NCBI GenBank assembly: GCA_014238415.1
Contig: JABABA010000002.1
Location: 225,288 to 289,287, forward strand
DNA length: 64,000 bases
Direction: 5' to 3'
DNA from: Planctomycetota bacterium
Lineage (GTDB): Bacteria; Planctomycetota; UBA1135; GCA-002686595
Below are positions 34,764 through 43,020 of the stretch, in pieces (position 1 is the stretch's first letter; the number at the start of each line of letters is the position of its first letter). The position numbers and the translations under genes are program-made. The notes beneath the pieces are model-generated. The model was not told where the DNA came from. It searched no databases and was given only the letters and a program-made list of their open reading frames with translations.

Positions 34764-35935
34764 GGTTGCTCTTTAGGCAGGAAGAAGTAGTACAGCTGGC
34801 CTTTGGCCTTGGTGGCTCCAGCCCGCTGTTCAGCAGAAGGGCCGATGCCCAGATAGATGTCAGCGCGTCCTGCTGTTCGGATCGCGCCGCCGGTGTCCTG
34901 GTCAAAAAGCAACTGCTGAAAAGGGACTCTTGCGCCGTTGGGCGAACCCAATTCGGTTACCACAAACACGGGAGCAGCTCGGGGGAAGAGTCGCTTATCT
35001 GTGGCCAGGGAGCGTTCAGCGGTTACTTTTACATCGAGGCTCCCATGGGGGTTGCCATCGATCATTTGGAAGAACACATATGAGGCGTTTCGTTCCACAT
35101 AGGATTCCACGAGATCGGGGTGTTGAGCTGCCCAGGAACGAATCGTGGTCAGGGAGGCGTTCTCTGCAGTCAGCCACTCGTCATTGATCAGTTGCTCTCC
35201 AATCGAGGTGTAGTCATGGCCATTCTTGCCCGCGTAGCCAAGGCGGAGCATGCCACCATCTTCCGTGCGTACGAATGCAGAGCCGTTTACATGTGCCAGG
35301 AGGGCATCGATGGGATCTCGTAGCCAGACCAGTTCCAAACCTCGTCCGGTCAGCCAGCCCGCGTTGATTGCTTGTCGGTCAGGGTAGGCACCCGTGATGG
35401 TCCCAGCTTCCATGCGCCCCAAAATCGAGCCGTCCGAAGCTTTTGCAAGATCCCCAGGGAGCCCATAAAGGGGGTAACGGTGTTCACTGTCTGGCATGCT
35501 GCTGCCCATCAGAATTGGTGTGCAGTAGCCGGTAAACATGACGCCGCCTCCGGCACCATCCCAGCCCGCGCTCTTGTACCAGACGAAGTCACGTTGTACT
35601 GCGGCATCGAAGCTGCTGGCGTTGGGTGAGGTTTGAAGGAGGTGTTTGAGGTGTGTGAGAGAGCGCGCCACCTGCTGATGGTTGATGCCTGCCATGGGAA
35701 AGTGCCTGGGCGCATGTGCTCGATTGATCCAATCGAGAGAGTGTTCCAGACTGATCAGCACCTGTTCCCGGTCATTCCAGGCGGCGCCCACAGAAGGTGC
35801 CCGCTCATTGGGGCCCAGAGGCAACAGTGCCGCTTCGCCCACTTCCAGAGCACGACTCCAATCCGGTTCTGCTTTCGTGGTCTTGCAGCCAGCCACTGCA
35901 ATGCAAAGTGACATGGCCAGGGTCAGGATCTTCAT
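34760..35935 (-). CDS. mltA: Membrane-bound lytic murein transglycosylase A
   Basis: This 391-residue outer-membrane lipoprotein has lipobox VAGC (Cys17). It cleaves peptidoglycan glycan strands to 1,6-anhydro-muropeptides. The MltA core is seen in VMFTGYCTPILMGS and YPLYGLPGDLAK. The C-terminal 3D domain carries its conserved aspartates in FDQDTGGAIRTAGRADIYLG. The AAPVFVVTELGSPNGARVPF segment precedes it. Its presence argues for a diderm cell with peptidoglycan. It is translationally coupled to the MOSC gene. It is divergent from the PLD-like lipoprotein gene. Confidence 0.92.
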   Translation of the reverse strand: MKILTLAMSLCIAVAGCKTTKAEPDWSRALEVGEAALLPLGPNERAPSVGAAWNDREQVLISLEHSLDWINRAHAPRHFPMAGINHQQVARSLTHLKHLLQTSPNASSFDAAVQRDFVWYKSAGWDGAGGGVMFTGYCTPILMGSSMPDSEHRYPLYGLPGDLAKASDGSILGRMEAGTITGAYPDRQAINAGWLTGRGLELVWLRDPIDALLAHVNGSAFVRTEDGGMLRLGYAGKNGHDYTSIGEQLINDEWLTAENASLTTIRSWAAQHPDLVESYVERNASYVFFQMIDGNPHGSLDVKVTAERSLATDKRLFPRAAPVFVVTELGSPNGARVPFQQLLFDQDTGGAIRTAGRADIYLGIGPSAEQRAGATKAKGQLYYFFLPKEQP

Positions 35936-36079
35936 GGTCTCTCCTTTGTCGTCAGACTAGCTTTTTGCTTTCTGTGATTCAGCAGTACAAGACTCACAAA
36001 CCCCGGCTTTGGCCTGCTGGCGCCCTCTTCGGCCTACCAACACCCCAGCAGCCGCTGCCCGGGGCGTATCGTGGGGGGT

Positions 36080-37273
36080 ATGCGATCTTCTTTGGTCCCG
36101 CTTTTTCTTGTCCTCCTTGCCTCCTGCGCCAGCTCTCATCGTCCTGTGGAGCGCGTGACCCTGGTGGAAAGCATGCCGAGAGACTGTGGGCTTGAGAGTC
36201 ATGATCTACCCCCCACTGATGCAGTTTGGGTTCAGATGATCCGCCAAGCTCGGGAGGAGATAGTTCTGTGCCACTTCTACGCCACCGACGAGTCAGACAC
36301 ACGGCTTGGCCCTGTGGTATACGCTTTGGAAGAGGCTGCCCGACGCGGAGTATCAATTCGCATGCTGCTGGCGTCGACTTTTCGCGAGACCTACAGAGAG
36401 CTGCCCGCTCAACTCTTGGCGCAGCCTGGAATCCAAATTGCCTTCCTTGATCTGAAGGAAAAAACAGGCGGGGTGATGCATGCCAAGTACATGGTGGTTG
36501 ATCGACAGGATGCGTTCCTGGGCTCTGCGAACTTCGATTGGCGCGCTCTGGACCATATTGTTGAGTTGGGAGTGCGGGTGGAGGGAGCTGCCCTGGGCGG
36601 TGTTCTCGCAAATCTCTTTGAGGGGGATTGGAGCCGTGCGCATGGACGCCCTGGGATAGTGGTTGAGTCTGGACCAAGGCGTAGATTTGCAGCCGAACTG
36701 AACAGAGTACAAGCTCGCGGGAAAAGGGACTTGGAGATAACGGCGGCTATCAGTCCTGATGGAATGGGACATCGGTCAAGCGAATGGGATCTGCCCCAGT
36801 TGTTGGAGTTGATAGACAGTGCCCGACACAGATTGTGTGCGACAACTTTGACCCTCAAGTTGAACGACCCCAAGGGTGGTGACTTTGATCAGCTGCGGAG
36901 GGCATTGACTCGAGCCGCCCAGCGTGGAGTTGCGGTTCAACTCCTCGTATCGCAGTGGTGCAAACAGGGTAGTGCTCTGAAGTCTGTTCAGGAGCTAGAT
37001 GCCATTGAAGGCATCGAGGTCCGTTTCTTGGTAATCCCTGAAGCGTCTACTGGTCCGATCCCTTTTGCTCGGGTGTTGCATGCCAAGACTCTTATTGTTG
37101 ATGGAGACAAAGCTTGGATTGGAAGTTCGAACCTGCAACTGTCCTATTTCACACAATCGCGCAATGTCGGGCTGATTATCCGGGGCCGGGCGATGGGTGA
37201 ACGACTTGATCGCTGGTTCGAGGCGCTTTGGATGGCGCCGATTTCCGAAATCGTTACATCCGTCAGCCCCTGA
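36080..37273 (+). CDS. Phospholipase D-like lipoprotein (cardiolipin synthase-like)
   Basis: This 397-residue protein has a lipoprotein signal with lipobox LASC (Cys16). Two PLD catalytic HKD motifs are complete: His134-Lys136-Asp141 in HAKYMVVDRQDAFLGSANFD, and His334-Lys336-Asp341 in HAKTLIVDGDKAWIGSSNL. The pair makes a phosphatidyltransferase or phosphodiesterase active site, so cardiolipin or phospholipid turnover in the envelope is likely. I chose the Met at 36080, preceded by a G-run; an in-frame GTG 9 bp upstream is possible. It ends 23 bp before the aminotransferase gene. Confidence 0.87.
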   Translation: MRSSLVPLFLVLLASCASSHRPVERVTLVESMPRDCGLESHDLPPTDAVWVQMIRQAREEIVLCHFYATDESDTRLGPVVYALEEAARRGVSIRMLLASTFRETYRELPAQLLAQPGIQIAFLDLKEKTGGVMHAKYMVVDRQDAFLGSANFDWRALDHIVELGVRVEGAALGGVLANLFEGDWSRAHGRPGIVVESGPRRRFAAELNRVQARGKRDLEITAAISPDGMGHRSSEWDLPQLLELIDSARHRLCATTLTLKLNDPKGGDFDQLRRALTRAAQRGVAVQLLVSQWCKQGSALKSVQELDAIEGIEVRFLVIPEASTGPIPFARVLHAKTLIVDGDKAWIGSSNLQLSYFTQSRNVGLIIRGRAMGERLDRWFEALWMAPISEIVTSVSP

Positions 37274-37296
37274 CGCGATTTATTCTCAGGCCTCCC

Positions 37297-38508
37297 ATGG
37301 AAGAGACCCAGACCTTAGATCCTGTCAGTTTGCGAGGGCACTGGATTCTCGACCCCAAGGTTCATTTTCTGAACCACGGTTCCTATGGCGCTTGTCCCAG
37401 CGCTGTTCTAGATGAGCAGCGCTCATGGCGCGACCGGATCGAGCGACAGCCTGTGGCCTTCTTCGGGTTGGAGTTGCGCAACCATTTGGACCAAGCCAGA
37501 GAGAAGCTCGCCACTTTCCTGGGCTGTGACGGGGGGGGGCTTGTGTTCGTCCCGAATGTAACCACCGGGGTGAACGCCGTGCTGCGTTCTTTGGAGTTTG
37601 GACCTGGTGACGAAATCTTGATTACCAACCATGGTTACAACGCTTGCAACAACGCAGTGCAGTTTGTTTGCGACCGTTCAGGGGCCAAAGTCGTTCGGGC
37701 TAGCCTCCCCTTTCCCTGCAGGGGGCCCGACGAAGTCGTCGAGGCGATCCTTGCTGCTGCTACGGACAACACGCGCCTGGCCCTGGTTGATCACATCACC
37801 AGTCCCACGGGCATGCTCTTGCCGATTGCCCGCATAGTGGAAGCACTACAGGGCCGGGGCATCGATGTGATGGTGGATGGGGCTCATGCGCCTGGACAGG
37901 TTCCCTTGGATTTGGATGCCCTGGGTGCCGCGTACTATGCGGGCAACTGTCACAAGTGGCTATGCACTCCCAAGGGATCGGGCCTCTTGCATGTGCGCTC
38001 GGATCGAAGAGATCGCGTGCGTCCTACCACTATCAGTCATGGGGCCAATACCGCGCGGTCGGGGCACACTCGTTTGCAGGACGAGTTTGACTGGCCGGGG
38101 ACCATTGACCCGACCCCTTGGCTGTGTGTGCCATTTGCTATCGAGTTCTTGGGTGGTCTCCTGCCCGGAGGCTGGGATGAGATCCGCGCCCGAAATCATG
38201 GGCTGGCAATCGAAGCGCGCACTCGGCTCAGCGAAGCCTTGGGGATTGAGCCGCCGCTGCCTACTGAGATGATTGCAAACATGACCGCCTTTCCTCTGCC
38301 TGCAGCTGAAGACGAAGCTCCCAGGGGCGCCTTTTCCTGCGACCCTTTGCAGGCCAGGCTGATCGAGACATACCGGGTCGAAATTCCGATTTCCTCTTGG
38401 CCGGCGCCTCCCGAGCGCGTGTTGCGTGTGTCTGCTCAGCTCTACAATGATGAGCAAGACCTTGAGGCTTTGATCTTGGGCCTTGAGGCCGAGGGCCTGA
38501 CCTGTTGA
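37297..38508 (+). CDS. Class V aminotransferase, isopenicillin-N epimerase-like
   Basis: This 403-residue PLP enzyme of fold type I opens with HFLNHGSYGACPSAVLDEQR, the typical N-terminus of isopenicillin-N-epimerase-like and cysteine-desulfurase-like proteins. Cofactor-binding features follow: VPNVTTGVNAVLRSL, VDGAHAPGQVPLDL with the PLP Asp, and GNCHKWLCTPKGSGLL with Schiff-base Lys220. No beta-lactam genes are nearby, so it is more likely an uncharacterised amino-acid lyase, desulfurase or epimerase. I chose the Met at 37297; the in-frame Met at 37228 lies inside the PLD gene. Confidence 0.88.
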   Translation: MEETQTLDPVSLRGHWILDPKVHFLNHGSYGACPSAVLDEQRSWRDRIERQPVAFFGLELRNHLDQAREKLATFLGCDGGGLVFVPNVTTGVNAVLRSLEFGPGDEILITNHGYNACNNAVQFVCDRSGAKVVRASLPFPCRGPDEVVEAILAAATDNTRLALVDHITSPTGMLLPIARIVEALQGRGIDVMVDGAHAPGQVPLDLDALGAAYYAGNCHKWLCTPKGSGLLHVRSDRRDRVRPTTISHGANTARSGHTRLQDEFDWPGTIDPTPWLCVPFAIEFLGGLLPGGWDEIRARNHGLAIEARTRLSEALGIEPPLPTEMIANMTAFPLPAAEDEAPRGAFSCDPLQARLIETYRVEIPISSWPAPPERVLRVSAQLYNDEQDLEALILGLEAEGLTC

Positions 38509-38535
38509 TTCCAAGAGGTTGGAACTGATCCATGC

Positions 38536-39372
38536 ATGGACCACAGAAACAGGTTCACGCTGCCCACTATGGTCTTCGAAGACTCACACCGCCCTGCCCC
38601 ACACAGACGGGACGCTTCACCCATCGGGAAGGCGCAGTTATTGCACCGATACCCTAGCGATCACTCGATCACTCCCGAGGAGCTCGTGGTCGTCAGTTGG
38701 AATCTGGCCAAGCCGCGAACGGAGCAGGCATTCGCCCAGGTTGAAGAACTCTCCGCGGATCACCAGGCCCAGTTGCTCGCCTTTCAAGAGAGCACTCAGG
38801 GTCTGCGCCTGCCCGAACACCTCGGCTCGCACTTTGTTCGTAGTCATGGAGCCCATGGAGTCACCAGCGCCGCAAGCGTCAAGCCAACGACCGCCGAGGG
38901 CATTGCTTCTCGCTCCCGGGAATTGCGTGTAGCCACTCGCAAGATGGCACTGATTACGACCTATCCATTGCCCGATGGCCGCTCAATTCTGTTGGCTAAT
39001 GTACATGCTCTCAATTTTGACCGTCATGGGCGACGCTTCACCCAGCAGATGCAAGATCTTGCATGGCGCATCAAAGAGCATTCAGGCCCGGTTCTTTTTT
39101 GCGGGGACTTCAACACTTGGAATAGCGGGCGCTTGCAGATCCTGTTGGGGGTGGTTCAATCCCTGGGATTGATTGAAATCGAGCCAAGCAAGGGCAGTGG
39201 TCGTCGAGGTCATGCAGGCGCACTTGGCAATCGTATTCTTGGAGTCGATCCAGAGATGCACTTGGACCGGCTCTTTCAACGTGGGATGGAATTGCTTGAA
39301 GCTCATTGGCTTCAAGATTACGACATCTCCGATCACGTGCCTCTGTTGGCGCGTCTCCAGATTCGGGATTAG
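38536..39372 (+). CDS. Endonuclease/exonuclease/phosphatase (EEP) family hydrolase
   Basis: This 278-residue metal-dependent phosphoesterase has the EEP-fold signatures VVSWNLAKPRTE, LLAFQESTQGLRL, LANVHALNFDRHGRRF, FCGDFNTWNSG and the C-terminal YDISDHVPLLA, where Asn, Glu, Asp and His form the active site. No signal peptide is evident and about 55 non-conserved residues precede the fold. The true start could therefore be an internal codon. It may hydrolyse nucleic acid, phosphoinositide-like or sphingomyelin-type phosphodiesters. It is convergent with the transketolase-like gene 10 bp away. Confidence 0.85.
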   Translation: MDHRNRFTLPTMVFEDSHRPAPHRRDASPIGKAQLLHRYPSDHSITPEELVVVSWNLAKPRTEQAFAQVEELSADHQAQLLAFQESTQGLRLPEHLGSHFVRSHGAHGVTSAASVKPTTAEGIASRSRELRVATRKMALITTYPLPDGRSILLANVHALNFDRHGRRFTQQMQDLAWRIKEHSGPVLFCGDFNTWNSGRLQILLGVVQSLGLIEIEPSKGSGRRGHAGALGNRILGVDPEMHLDRLFQRGMELLEAHWLQDYDISDHVPLLARLQIRD

Positions 39373-39382
39373 TAAGCTGCGC

Positions 39383-41710
39383 TTAGTGCAAGCTCAGGGC
39401 GCCGAGGCGCCGTTCCCTGTCTGCAGCAAACCGTTGAATCCCCGCCAGTAGATTTTCTGGGTCGAGGTGCGCCTCTTCTGTGATCTCGGCCACGGATCCT
39501 CCCGTGCGCCAACGGTCATCCCAGTCGCTGGTCATGGCATAGCTCTCGGCCACTTTGCTGGAGAGCCAGTGGTGCATACCCAGCTTGCAGCCGTTGGAGA
39601 TCACCGTGGAATCCAACCAGTCGGCCTTGTGCAGTACGGTGTCCTGGTACTCTTTGTCTTGCAGCATGAACAACTCGTAGCTGACTGCCGCCACAATCTT
39701 GCAGTTAGGTGCATCCCCGGCAAGAAAGCGCGGTAGGAGTTTGAAGACCGAATCGGTGCTGGCGGTGCCCTCGACTATCAGCGTGCCTTCTTTTGGTCGT
39801 GTCGGATCGTAGTCTCGAATCACATAGGCGCCCCGTGCGGCCTCCATGTGACTGGGGACACCCAGGGCGCCGCGGTCTGGAATTGTTATACCGGGTCGGG
39901 TCAGGTGCAGGACGATGATGGGCACATCGCTCGCCATTGCGGCTGCCAGACAGGGAGCCACTTCGTTGGCCTCCCAGGGGTGCAGGTTGATTATTTGATC
40001 TTTGGGGAAGAGCTGCGTGACCACTGGCGCAAAAATGCCAAAGTGTGTGCGGCTGTCTTCGGCGGTCTCGGGGCCCGAGTGTCCTGCAACCCAAATCACC
40101 TTGCCGACTTTCAGCTCGCAATCTTGCCCCAGTTGACTGAATAGGCGCATCAAGCCGTACTTCAGATAGCTGAAGGAGCCATACGTACTACAGGCACCCC
40201 AAAAGCCGCTGAAGGAGTCTTCTGGATTGGCGCTGAAATTCACCGATGCTGCGCCGCAAACCAAGCCGGCGTTGGTGAATTCAGTGATTTGCTGGGGCAG
40301 GATCGCACCTTCTTGATTGGTATTGCGCTCGTACCAGCCGAAACCGGGATTGTCCTCGTAGTCTGCGCCAAAGCCGGAGATTGCGGTGGAGTCCGCCAAG
40401 TCCGCCGAGCAGGCCAGTACTAGCGGGCGACCCATGGCTTCACGTGCCTTGTGGTTGATCCAGGCTCCAAAAAGTTTGAACCCGTCCTTGTTCGCCTTTT
40501 TTGTACCGGCGGGGAAGAACAGGGCTGAAGGCAGTTGATCTTGGGCGAGCCAGCGTGTGTCCCGACTTAGGTCCACCTTGGGGGTGGTGTTTGCCGATGG
40601 CAGGCTTTCACCCAATTCTACCAGTCGGTTCGAGAGGTACTCCACTAGGCCAGGAGTCTCTTCCAAGACACTGAAGACCGTCTTGAACCAATCGCGGGTT
40701 TGCTCGCGGCAGGCTTCTTCGCCTGGATCCGTGGTGTCGTCCTGGCCCTTGAAGGTGACCGCGTAGCGATCTGCAAAGTCCTTGCGGCAGCGCCAGAACA
40801 ATTCGGAGTTGCGTCCGTGCGCCTTGCCGTGGCTGGGAGCGTCATAGCTGTAATAGCCGCGGCCCTTGCGTGTCTTGAACCAGACACAGCCTGGCTTGCC
40901 CTTGGCGTCTTCTGGGTGCACGATTTCGAGGAGGGCACGGGTCAAGGTCTCAAAGTCCTCTCCGTCATTTACACCGGCTACTCGCCAGCCGTAAGGCTTG
41001 AACCAATCCTCGGGGGCTCCATGGACCACACTGGAGTTGGCAAAGGTGTCGATGCCGTGGTCGTTCCAGTCCAGCAGGTAGACCAGGTTGTCGAGCCCTA
41101 GACCATAGGCGCTGTTCTTCACTTCATGGTGCGCGCCAGCGCTGTGGCCCCCCTCCCCTTCCAGGATGAAGACTTTTGCGCTCGACCCCGCGTGTTTGAG
41201 GGCCATGGCCTGACCCAAAGCAGCTGGAGCTCCGTGGCCAGAGGGCCCCGTGTTGGCCTTGAAGAAGAGCGTCTTGCCTTCCATTTCGGCGTGTCCTGGT
41301 AATCCTCCTCTATGCCGCAACTGCAACAGGTCTTCCCAAAACAACTGCCGCTTGTCTGCATGGGGAGCCAGGAAACGCTCATCGCCCGTACTCTTATAGC
41401 GCAAGCGCAGGGCTTCGTTGAATACTGCCAGCATGGCGTAGATGGCAGGGTTGGCGTGACCAGCAACGAGAACAAATCGGTCACCCTCAGCGTTCTCCGG
41501 GTGTCGAATGTCGAATCGCATTCCTGCCCCGAGGGTTGAGGCTACCAGCATAGGTACCTTGGAGCGCGAGCCTCCGGGGTGGCCGCTTTGGCGCAGGTTG
41601 AGCATCAGATCCACCCCCTGGTCGATCAGGTCTGCAATGACCTGCCAGTGGGGAAAATGCTGAGAGAGCTCCTCAAAGGTTGGATGGATTTGGGTCGTGG
41701 TTTGCGTCAT
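39383..41710 (-). CDS. Transketolase-like thiamine diphosphate enzyme
   Basis: This 775-residue protein has the transketolase order: a TPP-binding N domain, a pyrimidine domain, and a C domain. Seen are SGHPGGSRSK near 42-51, AGHANPAIYAML, SGHGAPAALGQAMA and the TPP/Mg motif, which reads GEG at 185-187 followed by Asn216 instead of the usual GDG. GFGADYEDNPGFGWYERNTN and ALGVPSHMEAARGAY lie in the later domains. It should transfer two-carbon ketol units or act on a related 2-oxo or ketose substrate. Mg ligand Asp is replaced by Glu186, so activity may differ. I chose the Met at 41710; the frame is open to 41965 but overlaps the next gene. Confidence 0.82.
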   Translation of the reverse strand: MTQTTTQIHPTFEELSQHFPHWQVIADLIDQGVDLMLNLRQSGHPGGSRSKVPMLVASTLGAGMRFDIRHPENAEGDRFVLVAGHANPAIYAMLAVFNEALRLRYKSTGDERFLAPHADKRQLFWEDLLQLRHRGGLPGHAEMEGKTLFFKANTGPSGHGAPAALGQAMALKHAGSSAKVFILEGEGGHSAGAHHEVKNSAYGLGLDNLVYLLDWNDHGIDTFANSSVVHGAPEDWFKPYGWRVAGVNDGEDFETLTRALLEIVHPEDAKGKPGCVWFKTRKGRGYYSYDAPSHGKAHGRNSELFWRCRKDFADRYAVTFKGQDDTTDPGEEACREQTRDWFKTVFSVLEETPGLVEYLSNRLVELGESLPSANTTPKVDLSRDTRWLAQDQLPSALFFPAGTKKANKDGFKLFGAWINHKAREAMGRPLVLACSADLADSTAISGFGADYEDNPGFGWYERNTNQEGAILPQQITEFTNAGLVCGAASVNFSANPEDSFSGFWGACSTYGSFSYLKYGLMRLFSQLGQDCELKVGKVIWVAGHSGPETAEDSRTHFGIFAPVVTQLFPKDQIINLHPWEANEVAPCLAAAMASDVPIIVLHLTRPGITIPDRGALGVPSHMEAARGAYVIRDYDPTRPKEGTLIVEGTASTDSVFKLLPRFLAGDAPNCKIVAAVSYELFMLQDKEYQDTVLHKADWLDSTVISNGCKLGMHHWLSSKVAESYAMTSDWDDRWRTGGSVAEITEEAHLDPENLLAGIQRFAADRERRLGALSLH

Positions 41711-41786
41711 TGAGAAATCCCTAGGCGAACAGGATAGCGCTCTGGGGACGATCGTGGGGGGCGCGCTTTGATGTGGTTCATACCTC

Positions 41787-41824
41787 AGCACCCTCCCCTG
41801 CCGGGAAGGGCGGGAGAGGGTGCT
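41787..41824 (-). terminator. GC-rich hairpin downstream of the acidic exported protein gene
   Basis: AGCACCCTC (41787-41795) and GAGGGTGCT (41816-41824) form a perfect 9-bp stem around a 20-nt GC-rich loop. It lies between the stop of the gene at 41868 and the start of the transketolase-like gene, both on the minus strand. No U-tract follows, so termination would be of a non-canonical or Rho-assisted type. Confidence 0.5.
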
Positions 41825-41867
41825 CGTGGTTGCTGCCCCTAGAGAGGGGCGCAGTTCTATCGGCAAA

Positions 41868-42914
41868 TCAGTCGGCCGAAGCGGACAACTCGTAGTGAAG
41901 AGAAGCTTCAGCTTCGATGCCGCCAGACATTTCCTGCCCACCTGCATCCATGTTGCCTGAGGCATCGATCACCGAGACGACGTCGATTTCGAGTGCCATG
42001 CTGGCGAAGTGCCCGGCACGTGCGTCCCAGGTGACCTCGCCCGTGGCTTCGGCGGCCATTTCAAGCACGACTGACAGGTCAAGCGCCATTTCAGGGGGCA
42101 TGTTGGCTTCAATCGCTTCGAGGATCATGTCGCTCAAATCGATGTTGGATTCGAACTCACTGCTGAGTTCGATCACTAGCAGAGTCCGGCCGTCTGTTTC
42201 CCGGGTGCCCGCATATGTGCACTCAAGAACCATGTCCTCGCTGATCATGTCGAGGGCCTCGTCGATTTCGATAGGCATTTCGCCTTCGCTGGCCTCTTCT
42301 TTTGCCTTGTCGAGGGCTTTGTTCACATCCAGGCCGGGGGCCAGGATCGACATCAGGTCAGAACCGCTCAAGGTCCAAGAGTCACCTTCAGAGACTGACT
42401 CGCCGGGCAGCAGAGAGCGTAGGTCCAGGTCTTCGGCAAAGAGTTCGGTATCTTCCTCTTCAACCGCGTTCTCTTCGTCCTCTTCAGAGATGATGTACTC
42501 TTCTTCTTCGGCGTCCCACTTGAAAATCAGGGTATGACCTTCGATCGGGGCGGACTCGCTGCCCGAGTCGCCGGTGCCGGCTGAGTATTCACCCGCCATG
42601 GTGTCAACCTGGCGATGCAGTTCCGTTGGGCGGGCTCCGTCCATCTTGATGTAGTCGTCCACGACGGACAGCATGTAGCCAAAGGAGCCGTTCGCTTCAG
42701 CCAGATCGAACTCGCCGCCCATTGCGGCGGGGTCTATTTCTTGGCCGTTGAAGTTGAGGAGGAGGTCGTCGAGGCTGGCTTCGACTGTGATCTCAAAATT
42801 CTTGGTCAACGAGGTGCCTTCGTTGACAGAGAAATTGATTTCATCCTTGGGTAGGGTGAAGGCAAGCAGGCCGACGGAGGCCGTCAGGCAGGTCAGGGTG
42901 GTCTTGGTGTTCAT
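41868..42914 (-). CDS. Exported acidic hypothetical protein
   Basis: This 348-residue, very acidic protein has a typical cleavable signal (MNTKTTLTCLTASVGLLAFT). A strongly acidic stretch near 135-160 (AEEEEYIISEEDEENAVEEE) is flanked by beta-like segments such as GDSWTLSGSDLMSILAPG and LECTYAGTRETDGRTLLVIE. Near the end, GEVTWDARAGHFASMALEID resembles periplasmic ligand-binding or DUF6263-like beta proteins, but I do not assign a family. Hairpins stand on both sides (42968-43007 and 41787-41824), so it is probably transcribed alone. It is likely periplasmic or on the surface. Confidence 0.75.
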   Translation of the reverse strand: MNTKTTLTCLTASVGLLAFTLPKDEINFSVNEGTSLTKNFEITVEASLDDLLLNFNGQEIDPAAMGGEFDLAEANGSFGYMLSVVDDYIKMDGARPTELHRQVDTMAGEYSAGTGDSGSESAPIEGHTLIFKWDAEEEEYIISEEDEENAVEEEDTELFAEDLDLRSLLPGESVSEGDSWTLSGSDLMSILAPGLDVNKALDKAKEEASEGEMPIEIDEALDMISEDMVLECTYAGTRETDGRTLLVIELSSEFESNIDLSDMILEAIEANMPPEMALDLSVVLEMAAEATGEVTWDARAGHFASMALEIDVVSVIDASGNMDAGGQEMSGGIEAEASLHYELSASAD

Positions 42915-42967
42915 TACTGGGTGTGGGTAAGGGGGCTAGCCCAATACGGAGAGTCCACCATGATATT

Positions 42968-43007
42968 CCAAGAATGGGGGGACGGGGGCTTTTCACCCCT
43001 CTCTTGG
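42968..43007 (-). terminator. Hairpin downstream of the HExxH lipoprotein gene
   Basis: CCAAGA (42968-42973) pairs with TCTTGG (43002-43007). An inner G-run on the left arm can pair with CACCCC on the right, giving a long interrupted stem 14 bp after the gene at 43021 ends on the minus strand. There is no U-tract. Confidence 0.45.
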
Positions 43008-43020
43008 GCCAGCCAGTGGC

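Noticed and set aside
41711..41965. 85-residue N-terminal extension of the transketolase-like protein
   Set aside because: It overlaps the end of the gene at 41868-42914 and crosses a hairpin. The transketolase fold begins after the Met at 41710.
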